From Pachyseris speciosa (lineage: Eukaryota; Cnidaria; Anthozoa; Scleractinia; Pachyseridae), in contig JAEMWC010000120.1 of NCBI GenBank assembly GCA_016490735.1, positions 1,214,501 through 1,278,500 of the forward strand: 64,000 nt of DNA, read 5' to 3'. Both the position numbers and the translations under genes were made by a program. The notes under the pieces were generated by a model. The model did no database searches. It was given only the letters and a program-made list of their open reading frames with translations, and was not told the DNA's origin. This document shows positions 51,588 through 62,864 of this stretch, piece by piece (the stretch's first letter is position 1; the number at the start of each line of letters is the position of its first letter).

Positions 51588-51962
51588 GTCTGAGACTCTC
51601 CCTGATTACATTGATTTTCCAGGTGATGATATAAACGCTCATAATTACGCTCCTACGATTCCTGTATCGACCACATCACTGAGTTGCATGACTTATAACT
51701 TGCTGCCTTTCGTGCTTCCAGTCTCGCCGCCAATTTGCCTTTGTGAAAGGAACTGTTGTCAAGGTGACACGAAAGTCTTTTGTTTTGCTGCACAATATGA
51801 TAATCTGGTTAAAGTTCATTTTATAAAATTTGATTAATCATTAACTCGCTCTTTTTATTCAGATGTAGATAATGCAATTGATATGCAATTGTTGTTCTCC
51901 CTTAAAACGTATCTGCCATTTTGTCATTGAACTCTTCAAAAATAAGTAATTTTAATAGGACT

Positions 51963-51969
<7 letters not shown>
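51588..51969. other. RGS22: Upstream region of the RGS22-like gene
   Basis: 5' UTR and promoter of the minus-strand gene should lie here. I see no confident TATA box or other element. The plus open frame at 51484-51837 overlaps exon 1 and has no family signature. Confidence 0.4.
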
Positions 51970-52007
<38 letters not shown>

Positions 52008-52364
52008 TGGCCGAGCGCGAAGCGCGAGGCTGGTTTGAAATTACGAGCACGATTAAGGCGCGGTAATACGGGCAACAAATTGGTGCAACTTTCCACGCAA
52101 CATTGTTGCGGTGCGAGTTAGAGTGATGTTGCCCATTTTACCACTCGCGCAACACTCCCCGATTTTGCTGCGCAAAGTAGAAGGCTGTTCTACTTTCTGT
52201 AATGTTGCTGCAACATGAAACGACGAAAATTGTTGCCCGACAAGTTGCTCGCGCGGGTGGTAAAACAGGCAGCATCGCTCTTCAATTCGTACCGCAACAA
52301 TGTTGCGTGGAAAGTTGCACCAATTTGTTGCCCGTATTACCGCGCCTTTACCCCTGAATTGTAC
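51970..52364. mobile_element. TIR element with nested inverted repeats
   Basis: The outer ends GTACAATTCAGGG (51970-51982) and CCCCTGAATTGTAC (52351-52364) are inverted. Inside, the arms 52055-52112 and 52291-52348 are 58-bp, essentially perfect inverted copies (AAGGCGCGGTAATACGGGCA / TGCCCGTATTACCGCGCCTT). The interior has GTTGCGC and TTGTTGC boxes. Either one element with two-part termini or a MITE nested in an older one. Confidence 0.85.
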
Positions 52365-52699
52365 GACACAAAGTCCGATTACCAAAAAATTGTGTCAATA
52401 ACAAAATGCGAGAAACTCTAGAGGTCAACTTTCTAAATTGTAAAACGTATTATAAAAATAACCAACGGAAATGGTTGCTATTTTATAAAGCGCGAACATT
52501 GACAACTGACACGACATGGCAGCTACTGCTCAACATATCTAGCCTGCGTAGCAATCGTTCCCGTTCGAACGAAGTTTTCCGCATTCTGTCCGCGCGAAAA
52601 TTGGGACGAGAGCAAAAAATGGAGGACGGGGGAGGGGGCGGGGAAAATAACACGATCGGCGCCATGATCGGCGATCGGTCTGCGACCATTGGAAAACAA

Positions 52700-53127
52700 T
52701 CTGTATCTTCAATTGTAGTTGACCTTTGGCAAGATCTTCCAACTAGCTTGAAAAATCTTAACACTTTTACCTTTCCTGGTAAATTAAAAGAATTTTTTCT
52801 TCTTAAAACTCAATCCAGTAAGTAAAATCATGACAACGACTGCCTATATATGTGCTTATTTTTTGTCTTAGTTTTTAAATGTGTGTATCTGTTGTTGTTT
52901 CTGTGTTGTTGTTGTCGTAGCTGCTACAATTTGTTTAATTACCTTTCCTTAGCTAGGGGCTAACTAGAAAACTTAAGTTTATTTAGCCCCTAGACACCTT
53001 TAAATTGTAATAATTTAGCCTTTCTTTTCCTCTTTTTTACAGATCTAAATTCCTTTAAAAAATGTAATGCTAATTGTAAGAAAAGGTGTAAATAATAAAG
53101 ATTGTTGTTGTTGTTGTTTTTGTTGTC
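52700..53127 (+). mobile_element. LINE 3' end with (TTG)n tail
   Basis: The plus frame ends IVVDLWQDLPTSLKNLNTFT, then FKEFF-type residues and a stop at about 52825, like the C-terminus of L2/CR1-type RT ORFs. A 3' UTR follows, and AATAATAAAGATTGTTGTTG ends the copy. It is strongly 5'-truncated. Confidence 0.7.
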
Positions 53128-53130
53128 GTT

Positions 53131-53279
53131 AAGATCATATGGAAACATCTGTCCCCGGCGTCTGCGGCGGTCTGCGACACACGGTCGGGGTGATCGGCAA
53201 AGTAGAACCTAGTTCTATTTTCCCGATCACCGAACGCAGACCGCCGCAGACGCCGGGGACACTTGTTTCCATATGTCTG
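53131..53279. mobile_element. TIR MITE (CATATGGAAACA ends)
   Basis: Inverted arms of about 42 bp: CATATGGAAACATCTGTCCC and GTCTGCGGCGGTCTGCG on the left, CGCAGACCGCCGCAGACGCC and TTGTTTCCATATG on the right. A related segment follows (GACCGATCGCCGATCATGGC at about 53299), which is inverted relative to 52650-52690 across the LINE tail, suggesting a split larger element. Confidence 0.8.
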
Positions 53280-53957
53280 CAACGTGTCGCGGACCGATCG
53301 CCGATCATGGCGCCGATCGTGTCCCAGACCGATCGCAGACCTTTAAGATCATATGGAAACCAGGCTTTAACGACTCCTCCGGCGAAAGGAAAGTAAATCT
53401 CTGGCACCCTGGGTAACAAAATGTCCGATGGGCGGAAAATCAGTGAACTGTGATCATTTGAGAATATGCTACCGGCTACTTCCCCAAAAACGTTTCTGAT
53501 CCTGATTTTATTCCCGGCGAAACGATGAATAACACAGAGCGCACTGAAAGCTAACCGTCTTCACTCTTCAGTAGCAGGAGCCCATGACTAGCAATATGTC
53601 CTAAACGCTAAAGAGTGGCAAAAATTATATAAAGGTGCTTTGGCTATCGATCCGTGTATTTTGAACCCAGAATATATGGCAGAGGGTGTTACAGCCAAAT
53701 TAAATGTCGGATGTGGAAAAGTAATAAAACACTTATGTTTCGCCACTAATCGGTACGCGGTATTTAGACCTTGGCTCAGTTCTTAACTTGGCTGAAAAAA
53801 AAATACAGAACCTTGAATATGACTTGGAACAAAAACAGAACGCATAGCCAACTTGTTTCAAAGACTGCAAGTGGGGGACCAAGAGCAACCGATTTTTAAA
53901 TTTGGTTTAGGCTCAGTCGAGACTAGAAATTGCATTGCTAGTTATACTGACGTTTAT

Positions 53958-54379
53958 ACCGTCGATTGCATTTACCCGTGAACGCAAGCGCCCAAAACAT
54001 GTTTTCACTTGACGTCAAAGGTCTGCATTTCAGGTGTCAAACTTTAAAGTTTTCCCGCCCAAATGTGAAGTTTCAGCTAGTGTTTCACTACTCGCAGGGA
54101 TATGTTTTCAGTCAACAAGAAAGGAAGAAATTATCATAAAGGCATCCCATTCAGTTCAAGTGCTTTTTCGGCTCTCCATATATATCATTGAAGGGATTTT
54201 CGCTGACTTTCCTCAGATTTCTTGACCGCGTTGGCAGTGAATTGAGCCACAAGACACCGAAGGAACTTCACATTTGGGCGGGAAAACTTTCAAAGTTTAA
54301 CACCTGAAACGCAGACGTTTGACATCACGTGAAAACATGTTTTGGGCGCGTGCGTCCTCGGGTAGATAGAATCAACGGT
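53958..54379. mobile_element. TIR element with about 115-bp inverted ends
   Basis: The left end starts ACCGTCGATT and carries GCGCCCAAAACATGTTTTCA. The right end has TGAAAACATGTTTTGGGCGC and finishes AATCAACGGT. Arms also share TTTTCCCGCCCAAATGTGAA and its complement. No transposase is visible. Confidence 0.85.
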
Positions 54380-54993
54380 AAGTCGTCTCCTTTTGGACCA
54401 CAAATTTATAACTGCCGAGATAGAGTGAAACATGTATTCTCAAGATAAGAATATTTTTTTCTCATGGTAAATTTCGGGAAACACATTCTGTTTGTGGCAT
54501 TAACAGGTAATACGTCTGCAGTGCTGGCCAAGAGATAGCCTGCGTTACAGGCGGGGGAAAGCGGGCGTGAAGCGAGGGGCCGGGATTTATGGCCCAAGCG
54601 TGAAGCGCGCGGGCCATAAATTAATGGGAAAAAACAAGGATCCGTAACTTACAGTACGGACCGAGAAAACGAGGTTAGCAAGAAATTTATTAAATCTGAG
54701 GTTAATCCGGAGCGCGAGAAAGAACACTAGTTGAAGTCAAGCGGGCTGTACTGTAGAATGCGGCCCGCAAAACTGACCAATCACAGCGCGCACACTAAGT
54801 GAGAGATATAATAAAATTTTGAAATGACCCACTCAGTAGATATAAAGGTCGGTCATTCAAGCCATGGTCTACTGAATAGGAAGACTTCTTTCAAGAATCT
54901 GATAAGTGGCCCCGAAATTTTGTTCGATGTGTTTAGAAGAATCGTCCAACACTGGTTTTAGTTTAATTGTTCTGCGCAGATATGGTGTTCTAG

Positions 54994-55111
54994 CAGCCTG
55001 GTCCCTAGGCGTTCACTCTTTCCACCCTTGTCCGCGCGAAGTCTGGGAAGGAGTGGGGGGAGTCTTGGTGACGTCACCGCTGACAGTTGGGTTACGCCTA
55101 GGGACTCGGCT
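54994..55111. mobile_element. 118-bp MITE with 10-bp target duplication
   Basis: GGTGTTCTAG stands directly left (54984-54993) and right (55112-55121) of the element. The ends AGCCTGGTCCCTAGGCGT and ACGCCTAGGGACTCGGCT are imperfect inverted repeats. A 9-11 bp duplication is typical of Mutator-like elements, so this is the likely superfamily. Confidence 0.8.
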
Positions 55112-55121
55112 GGTGTTCTAG

Positions 55122-58100
55122 GATTCTTCCGTTTATAAGTAAAAGTGCCTACTTCTACAAGTCGAACTGGTATGGATGATTCTCATTTGATTTGTTCCTA
55201 TAGTTTTAAATTTCGTAATTTTAATTTTCGCGTGGTCTATTTTTGGCCAATATTAAATTTCGTGATTTTTTAAAAATTAATACTCGCGAAAATTAGGAAG
55301 AATAGTAACTGCTAATTAAAAATACGTGAGCTGGTGGAGTCGAACCGACGCCAGTCAACCAAAGTTATAGATTCTTGTTGAATTGCGCATGTCACTTGCA
55401 AAACATGAGCTCGTGACTTTCGTCGCATGCCTCGACATGAGAACCTCAGTTGTGTAAATTTATAAATATCACGTTTCACCCACAACTCCTTTACCACGGA
55501 AAGTGAAAAAATAAAAATTAAAAATAGAGATGACGTCATTCGTCGATCAACATGAGAGTCACGAACTGTTTGTTTTATGTCGTCATTAAGCGAGAGGATA
55601 ACCATAAGCAAAAGCTCTTGTGAAGTTCTTTGCTTTTTACTGTAACACTGCGCCGGCAAATGAAAAGCCGTTTAAGCAGCATTTTCCAGTTGTGGCTTAT
55701 TTTTCTGGGAGATGGTTGTGCTTTTTATCTCAACAACAGAGTAGAAACTTTGTTTTACGGTGATTTTTTCTTTATTGCAACTTTACTTGGAAGCTCAATA
55801 TAAGCAAATCACAAGCTTGTTAGCTGGATTTTTTACTCATTGCTCAGTATGCAATGACTCTCAAATGACAGAGAATGATTGGCAACTTTTGCGTGTTAGA
55901 CACAAGCACGTCTAAACAGGAGCCCATGCATGGTCTAAATTATTCCACTTTTCTTCGAGCAGTTCAACGTAAAAGTAACACCTTTCTTTTCATAATTAAT
56001 ATTTTGTGGTCCTCTTCAAAACAACACAAACAAATTGGGGAGAATATAAAAGCTACATGGCATTTTTCTGGTGATAATATGTCACAATATTAATAACTAA
56101 AAACTCAAGTAAAAGGTTGTTATGTGACAATTAGAAAACGCAGCTTGTGTTCATTTTGTGACAAAAAAGTGGCTGTTCCAGAATCACCACCTCTTTCCAT
56201 AAATTACAGTGGAATGTGCTTCCACAATTAAGATTGAGAAAGAAATGAAAGTTGCCCATCATGTTCCTCCGCGAACGTTTGCAAAAATATGTATGTTTGC
56301 ACTGCCCTGCGCATGTATTTAACTGATGGACAACAATGGACAATGGACTTCGTACATGGTACACCAGACTAGCGTCGTGCGGGATTCTGAAGGTCCTTTT
56401 CGTTGTATGCAAAATAACGATTTACTTCTTCCAGAGAAGAGCATATGTCTTATGCTTATTCTCTATCACTCGAACTTGAAATTGGTGTCATGACGACTCC
56501 GAAACGTCGTTCAATTTTATCCACGTTGATTTTTACTTGTCTATGTATTACTAAAACTTTGCTTATAAGGATTTTTCAAAAAAACAGTTATTTCAAAAAC
56601 ATTATTTCTTCAGTCTGCCACGACTGGCTTGCCCTATCCCGAAATGTGAAAAAAAGAAAGATATATATAGATAAGAAAGAAATATATAGATATTACAGAC
56701 AGGAAAATCGTCCCGGACAACATGTTTATTAATTCAATTCAGACCCATCATTGCCGAGCGCTGGAGGAGTGAAAGATGAATACATTTTGACCAGCAGTTT
56801 GCATAACGCGAATAAAGACGAATAAATCAGGACGGTCTCTGTTCTCCAAAAACGGTTTTGCGTCTACAGATTACGTTAGCCATGATTTCAAGGGAGTTTG
56901 AAGGTCTTCAAATCAGATCATTTCCTGGACCGTAGCCAGACGAAAATTTTTACCGAGGGAAAAGAAAGAAAAACACCTTTTTAATATTCATCAGTTGTTA
57001 TCTTTCAACGCATAGCCTTTTACTGAAGCTTCAAGAAAATGCTTATGCAACTGCGAACCTAGAGATCCTGGTTATTTATTCGTAAGTCACACAGTAAAGA
57101 AAAAAGCACCGTAAAATCAACATTTTTACCGATTCAGGTTGCCTCGGTTTGCTTCATTCTACTGTGCGGCCCCGATTTCATGCATGGTTTTCGGCGGAAC
57201 TGACGGATTTTCTTTCTAAAAATCCGTAATTGCTAATATACTGAGAACAAAAATAACTTTCGATCTGATCGTACAGAATTCGAACCCATGACCAACGACG
57301 ACGGCGACGGCAACGAGAACGCCACAAAAAACAATAGGCTGAATGAGCAGAAACAATCACTCTGCACGTGCGTTTTACACTTTGGTACATTTCCTTTGCC
57401 GTCTTCAGCAAAAAACGTGAAACTAGATGACCAAAGTTTAGGTTTTGTGGAGAACGCGAGCGTATGACGGTGAACTCTTCTTTCTTTTTCCCAACTTCAA
57501 TGCCGTTTTTGCTAATTTAGTTCCAGGATAGTTCACCCTCATTTTATAAGTGAAACAACTTGGAAAAAATGCGAAAAGAGTTACAATAACGACAAGTTAC
57601 ATTTTGAAATGACGTTGTCGTTGCCGCTGCCTCCCTGCCGCTGCCGTCGACGTTGCTTAAGCTCTCTTACGTGCCAGGAGGAGGAGAAAGACTGAGGAGA
57701 AACGAAAAGGGGAAAGAGTTAACGACAACGAGGTGAAGAGGCAGAAGATTGAGAACAAAGGCGAGAAAACAGAAAAACAGAAACCTATGAAAGCAAACAA
57801 AAAGGCTTCACTGCCGCGTCTGGCGTAACTGCACATGATAAACTTTCATGTAACAATAGTTGTTTTTAAGCTTTATCGTTTAATTTTCCGAACAATTAGC
57901 TACCTAAGCTACCCCACTCCCCATCTGCACCAAAAGATTTTGTCCGGTTAAGGCCTCACATCCGTGACGCGCAATATTGTCTTTCAGCCGCCTATAATCC
58001 ATGCAAGTCAGGAACTATCAGATTTCCAACTCTCATCAGTGGACCATAAATTAAAACCTTTATCTTCATAAATTAAAACCCAGCTGTCAACTGCACGAAG

Positions 58101-59254
58101 CAACTGTTTTACGAGAAAGGGGATAATGAAACGCATTAATTTCATGCTCTGTTTTGTTGAATAAATTACTATTCGTGACCATGGGATTAAGAACTTTCCA
58201 TTTTAACCGATGACGCCTCTTTCACAATTTATCAAACAAATATTGTTAATGCTGTCGCGTAGACAAATGCAGATAGAGTGTGATTTTTTTACTTGCAATC
58301 TCAAAACGGATTATCGTGGAAGTGACGTGAACGCTGATGTGCCAACTGTCAGTGACTATTTACTGTTAAAATTGATTTTACGCTGTTACACCTGCGCGAT
58401 GGAGCGAATATTTATCTTTTAAGCCTATTAATTTCACTTTTGCCCATTCGTGGTCATTTTGCTCAATTTTAGACTATTGACCTATTTAAATTAAATTGTA
58501 AGGTCGACCTCTTTAAATTTAGTATGGGTCTGGATGTCTCGCTGTATTCAAGAATCGCTCGCCCGGCTTATGCTTCAAATCGATCAGTAAAGTCAGTTGA
58601 CGCGAATATCAAAAGTCCTGCCTTTCGTAATTATTTGAGTTGCAAATATTTTACAAAGGAACGTCATTAGCCGCAGATTTACCCAATCAGGACTACAGCG
58701 ATTAGAGCTACACGTTAAAGAAATTTGCAAGCCATTTTCTCCATTCATCGAGGTTCGTTTGACAAAAGACACACCGGTAAAACCTGATAATGCCATATTA
58801 GTACTCTGCCGAGGTAATCAACACTGCCCCCCTCAGCAGAAAATCGTTGTTAAAACCAGAACGAGAAATCATTCATGCGTATTGGGACACTTGAGTGAGT
58901 CCTTTGTGGGGAAGATTTTAACAAGGCTCGGCGCACGAATGTCATATTGGCATAATTTCGTAATACTTCGATATTTTACAGAGGGTTGCGGTTTGACAGC
59001 AATGAGATTCACCTCGTCGCCGGGGGCGAAGAGTAGAATCAACAGTAAGCTGGGACTCGTGTCAGAGTGATTAGGATCCTCACGATTAGGGGAAACGTGA
59101 CGTACTCGAAGAGACGTGAAACTTCTAAAGTGTGATTTGAGCGCTTTGAGAGAGTGTTACGACAAACGTCATACGAAAACAGCCACTCTTGAAACCTTCA
59201 TGCCGGGGTCGGACGACGCGTCGCGTATGATTCAGTGAATTCAGTCGTGAACGC
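55122..59254. other. Intergenic spacer, no gene supported
   Basis: I see no protein signature, tRNA or element with clear ends. Purine-rich stretches occur near 57690-57790. Short B-box-like pieces (reverse complements of GGTTCGACTCC near 55330 and GGGTTCGAATTC near 57275) may be SINE relics. The last few hundred bases should contain the promoter and 5' UTR of the GPCR gene, but no distinct site was recognised. Confidence 0.45.
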
Positions 59255-60949
59255 GTGTTTTGTGCGACACAACAAAACACAAAGAACCTTAGCTACAGTG
59301 GTTTGACAGGGAAGATCGTATCACCTTATTCGAAATCCCAAGAGATGGCGCTCTCAAGTAACGATAATGGCTCTGATCAAACTCTGCATCAAACTCACGC
59401 CGAAGGATTTGAAAAGTACGATCGGGGATTCAAGATCGGGATCATTTTGTGCCTAAGCGTTGCCGCAGTTGTGGGATTTCTTGGCAATGGACTCGTTATT
59501 GGTGTCATTCTGAGAGCGAAGAAACTCAAATCGGTCATGAACCGGTTCATTTTACATCTCGCTATTAGCGATATGATTGTAAGCGTGCTTGCAATTCCAC
59601 TGTTTTTATTTATCAATTTCAACGACAGGGCACTGAACAATGACAGCGGAAGCGTGGCGGTGTGCAAGATAGCGCGGTTTTTCCAGTACTTATCTCCCGA
59701 GGCCTCTATGACATTGCTTATCACCATCGGTTGGAACCGGCATCAAGCCGTCGTACATCCGTTGAATATCATGACTTATCGCACGGCGAATAGACTGATT
59801 CTCGCGGCGTGGATTTTTGCGCTTGTTGTGGTTTCTCCAAGCCTATACCTCACGAAGTTAGAGCAAACCGCAGTGGACCCAAACACGAACAAAAGCCTTT
59901 CGTACTGTGCGACTATACCCGCTACAACGCTTTCGGGTCTTGTATATGTCATGTTTCTGGGGCTATTTGGTTATATCATTCCACTGGCATCGCTGATTAT
60001 TTTATACGGCAAAATCTATAAGACGGTTTGGAGGCGAAAGAGCGGCCAGCTAGGGGATTCTCGCCCCGTTGAAGCGTTTATCCGCAGCCGAAAGAAGGTC
60101 CTTAAGATGTTTCTAACAGTTATATTTGTCTTTCTTTTGACCTGGCTTCCGCTGTTGCTGTACATTTCAGCGATCGAATGGACGATCAAATCCAGCTCGA
60201 GTCATGTGGATTATGCTCGACTGATCACCTATTCTCTTGGATTATGTAACAGCGTTTGCAATCCGTTTATTTACGCGCTCTTTAACGCAAAATTTCGAGC
60301 CGGTTGCAAGGAAATGTGTAGCGTGAGCTTCAAGGTATTCCAACGTAAGAAGAGTCCTGTCGGTGTGAACGCCGCGCCCAACGGACCGCCAGAAGCTGCA
60401 CAACAAGGCGTGCTGTCGAGACGGGGCGGGTTCCACGGCACGAAAGGCGAGGAGAAGAAGAAATCAGAGAGGAAAGCACAGGAGTTAAAGAAGGAGAGGA
60501 AACCACAAGAGAAATCAAACAGAATGACACCAATGCGTCAGCTGATAGGAAGGCGTTTGAGATCATTTACGGACCTTGACGCAGTACCGAAGGACGAAGC
60601 CGTCCATTTGGTGAGTTTTCAAAAGACTGTAGACTCCGGAGAAATCGTGCTTCAATTCCCAGGAAGCGAGTCACCGGAAATGTCGAGCTATCGCTTATGT
60701 AACAGCACTTGCATTTTTGATGATAGCGGCGATTCGGAAGGCTCAGATGTACGGGAAAACCACAAACCTGCCCAGCCAAAAGCAACAGGTCCAACAGGGA
60801 AGATCAAAGATGGGTACAGTATTCTTAAAGAAGATCAAAGCTCTCCCTTTGCGGCTAGGCGGAGAACACAGAGCGAGGGGTATGCAGAGGACGGAACCGA
60901 AAAAAGGTGTGAAGGGGCCCGACATCGCACCATGTCTTCGATGCCGTGA
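59255..60949 (+). CDS. Class A (rhodopsin-like) GPCR, single exon
   Basis: A seven-helix receptor of 564 residues that should sit in the plasma membrane and signal through G proteins. TM1 (about 61-86) has G-N78; TM2 has L-A-I-S-D106; C137 and C218 can form the TM3-ECL2 disulfide; TM6 has T-W-L-P (296-299); TM7 has N-P-F-I-Y (336-340). The D/E-R-Y motif at the end of TM3 is N-R-H (161-163), unusual but seen in some class A receptors. Residues about 345-564 form a long, Lys/Arg- and Ser-rich tail (KGEEKKKSERKAQELKKERK), suiting phosphorylation and arrestin or scaffold binding. Asn sites at N11 and N38 could be glycosylated if outside. The start at 59255 is the first ATG. A second ATG at 59345 (MALSSNDNGS) gives 534 residues and may be the real start. 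The ligand is unknown; a peptide or amine receptor of cnidarian type is possible. An AATAAA lies at about 61223. Confidence 0.93.
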   Translation: MFCATQQNTKNLSYSGLTGKIVSPYSKSQEMALSSNDNGSDQTLHQTHAEGFEKYDRGFKIGIILCLSVAAVVGFLGNGLVIGVILRAKKLKSVMNRFILHLAISDMIVSVLAIPLFLFINFNDRALNNDSGSVAVCKIARFFQYLSPEASMTLLITIGWNRHQAVVHPLNIMTYRTANRLILAAWIFALVVVSPSLYLTKLEQTAVDPNTNKSLSYCATIPATTLSGLVYVMFLGLFGYIIPLASLIILYGKIYKTVWRRKSGQLGDSRPVEAFIRSRKKVLKMFLTVIFVFLLTWLPLLLYISAIEWTIKSSSSHVDYARLITYSLGLCNSVCNPFIYALFNAKFRAGCKEMCSVSFKVFQRKKSPVGVNAAPNGPPEAAQQGVLSRRGGFHGTKGEEKKKSERKAQELKKERKPQEKSNRMTPMRQLIGRRLRSFTDLDAVPKDEAVHLVSFQKTVDSGEIVLQFPGSESPEMSSYRLCNSTCIFDDSGDSEGSDVRENHKPAQPKATGPTGKIKDGYSILKEDQSSPFAARRRTQSEGYAEDGTEKRCEGARHRTMSSMP

Positions 60950-61222
60950 TCGATTTAGCTGTTACTCTTTGTTCTATCCAGATAAATAAGCTCTCATTCT
61001 TGATAGAAGCGAGCGATTTCTACCAGATGTTTCAGACAACAAGTACCAAAAGCGTAACTGAATGTACAGGGACTATTCAGCAGAATTTTAGATTCACTGC
61101 GCATGCCAAAACCTGGCACAAAATGCTAATACTAGTTGACTAAAACCATAAGAGAAGATTGAAGATTAATTTTCATTCATCTCAACAGTCACTCTGTATT
61201 TTCTTCACCCCACAGACCCAAA

Positions 61223-61228
61223 AAATAA
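61223..61228 (+). terminator. Candidate polyadenylation signal of the GPCR gene
   Basis: AATAAA about 270 bp after the stop codon, a usual distance for a 3' UTR. Other AATAAA motifs occur by chance in this AT-rich DNA, so this is tentative. Confidence 0.35.
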
Positions 61229-62517
61229 AAGCACTTCTCACATGCATGATGGATACACAGCACTATATTAACTTACAGCTGAAATCCTCTCATTTGAATG
61301 GTAAAATAGCGGGGACTCAAACGTTAAGCGCCAGCTCGTTCAGCACTAGCCTGAATAAAACAGAGATCGGAGAGTACTGGACTTAACTCGCAGAAAAAAA
61401 AAGTTAAACCTCTTTGACTAGGACGAAAGGAGAGTCTTTACTACACTTCGTTTGGTCTTGTTTACAAATGCGCATTTTATTATTATTATTTTTTAGATTT
61501 TTCTTTTTCACACAAAGTGCAAGTTGCTAACTCGAAGTTGTTTTTATACCGGGGAGTGTGCTAGTCCGTTATGGCAAAAAAATCGATTTTCTGATAAAAT
61601 TGTCTTCAAATTTAGATATTTGCTCACCTGCCGACCAAACGTTTTCAATATTAATTTCGAGGTCGCTAATGGTGCTCCTCTCTTCACACTCCTCTTGAAA
61701 AGAATTACAACTCCGCATTTAATTACAGTTTTTGAAAGCTACAAGTTTCTATTCACGCAAGAAGCAGGACTTAGACTAAACACCCATTAAACAATTGCTT
61801 CGTTGGGTTATGAAAATCCAGCTGGCTCGATTTGTTCTATCCGGCCCCGCCGTCAGTTTGTCTATAAACAGCATGAAAATTCGGGAAAATCGTTAAAAAA
61901 TTTCCCCCTACTGGCACCAAACCGAATTACTGCAGAAAACTTTTTCTTTCAATGGTCGCTCTAAATGATTTCATCTGGAGCTACCTTGCACAGCATAACA
62001 AAGCCGAGCAGAATTAATATAAATGGGAATTTACAGCTCTTTCATGACTCGGTAATGGTAGCTTAGCCAGTCTAATTTTAAGTCTAATTTTGTAATTTTG
62101 TAATTTTTCAGCTAAACTCAAAACGAGTGCCCATAGAAATAAACAGTACCATTAGAGAAAACAGATCAATAGCTTTTCACTTAGAAAGGGACGCGGGAGG
62201 AAGTCGAACGGAGCTTCGCAGGATTTCAAATTTATCAGGGTGAAAATGAGATAAAGATCAAATGTTTTGTTTCGTCGGGCTTCCGATCAGCCCAAGAGTT
62301 AAATTTCTTATCTTCATAATGAAGAATACAGGTGCCAATTTACCGAATTTAGACAGTCAAACCAAGACCTGGAATAATTAATGAAGCCATATTATTTGGC
62401 AGTGCATAATGCAGCGCTTTCGAATTCATTCATTCTATTTCCTATCTTAAAAGCACTTTTATTTATGAATTTCATCTTTCTCCTAAGCCCTTGGAAATTG
62501 GAACTGCAGTTCTCTAA
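61229..62517. other. Intergenic spacer, no gene seen
   Basis: AT-rich. The plus frame from 61524 to 61790 has no family signature. Confidence 0.4.
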
Positions 62518-62864
62518 GGCTATGTCTACACTATGCCAGATAGCATTTTATGCCGTTGTGAAAAATACTACGGCCTGGTGTGAACGACAGTGGCCCAAAA
62601 CCGCCGCTATCTTTCCACTAGAATCCAATTTTTGCTCCTCGTTGTTGATTTCCGTTTCGGTTCGATTCTATGTTCACACTACTCCAGAAAGTGTCACGAG
62701 AACCTATCCGATATGTGACGATTCGCTTTCAAGACCGCAGCGGCCCAGCATCGCTCCGATGCAAAAATCGTGCCGAAATCATCGTTCTGAATGTGAACAA
62801 AGGCCCTATCCGATATGGTTTTCGTGCCGGCACAAGAGCTATCCGGTATAGTGTAGACATAGCC
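62518..62864. mobile_element. 347-bp TIR MITE with TAA target site
   Basis: The left end GGCTATGTCTACACTATGCC and right end GGTATAGTGTAGACATAGCC are inverted with about one mismatch. TAA flanks both ends, as expected for a 3-bp TAA duplication of PIF/Harbinger-type elements. Other superfamilies remain possible. Open frames inside are artefacts. Confidence 0.8.

Noticed and set aside
62381..62851. 156-residue plus-strand protein
   Set aside because: Most of it overlaps the TIR MITE, and the rest is hydrophobic sequence without a family match.
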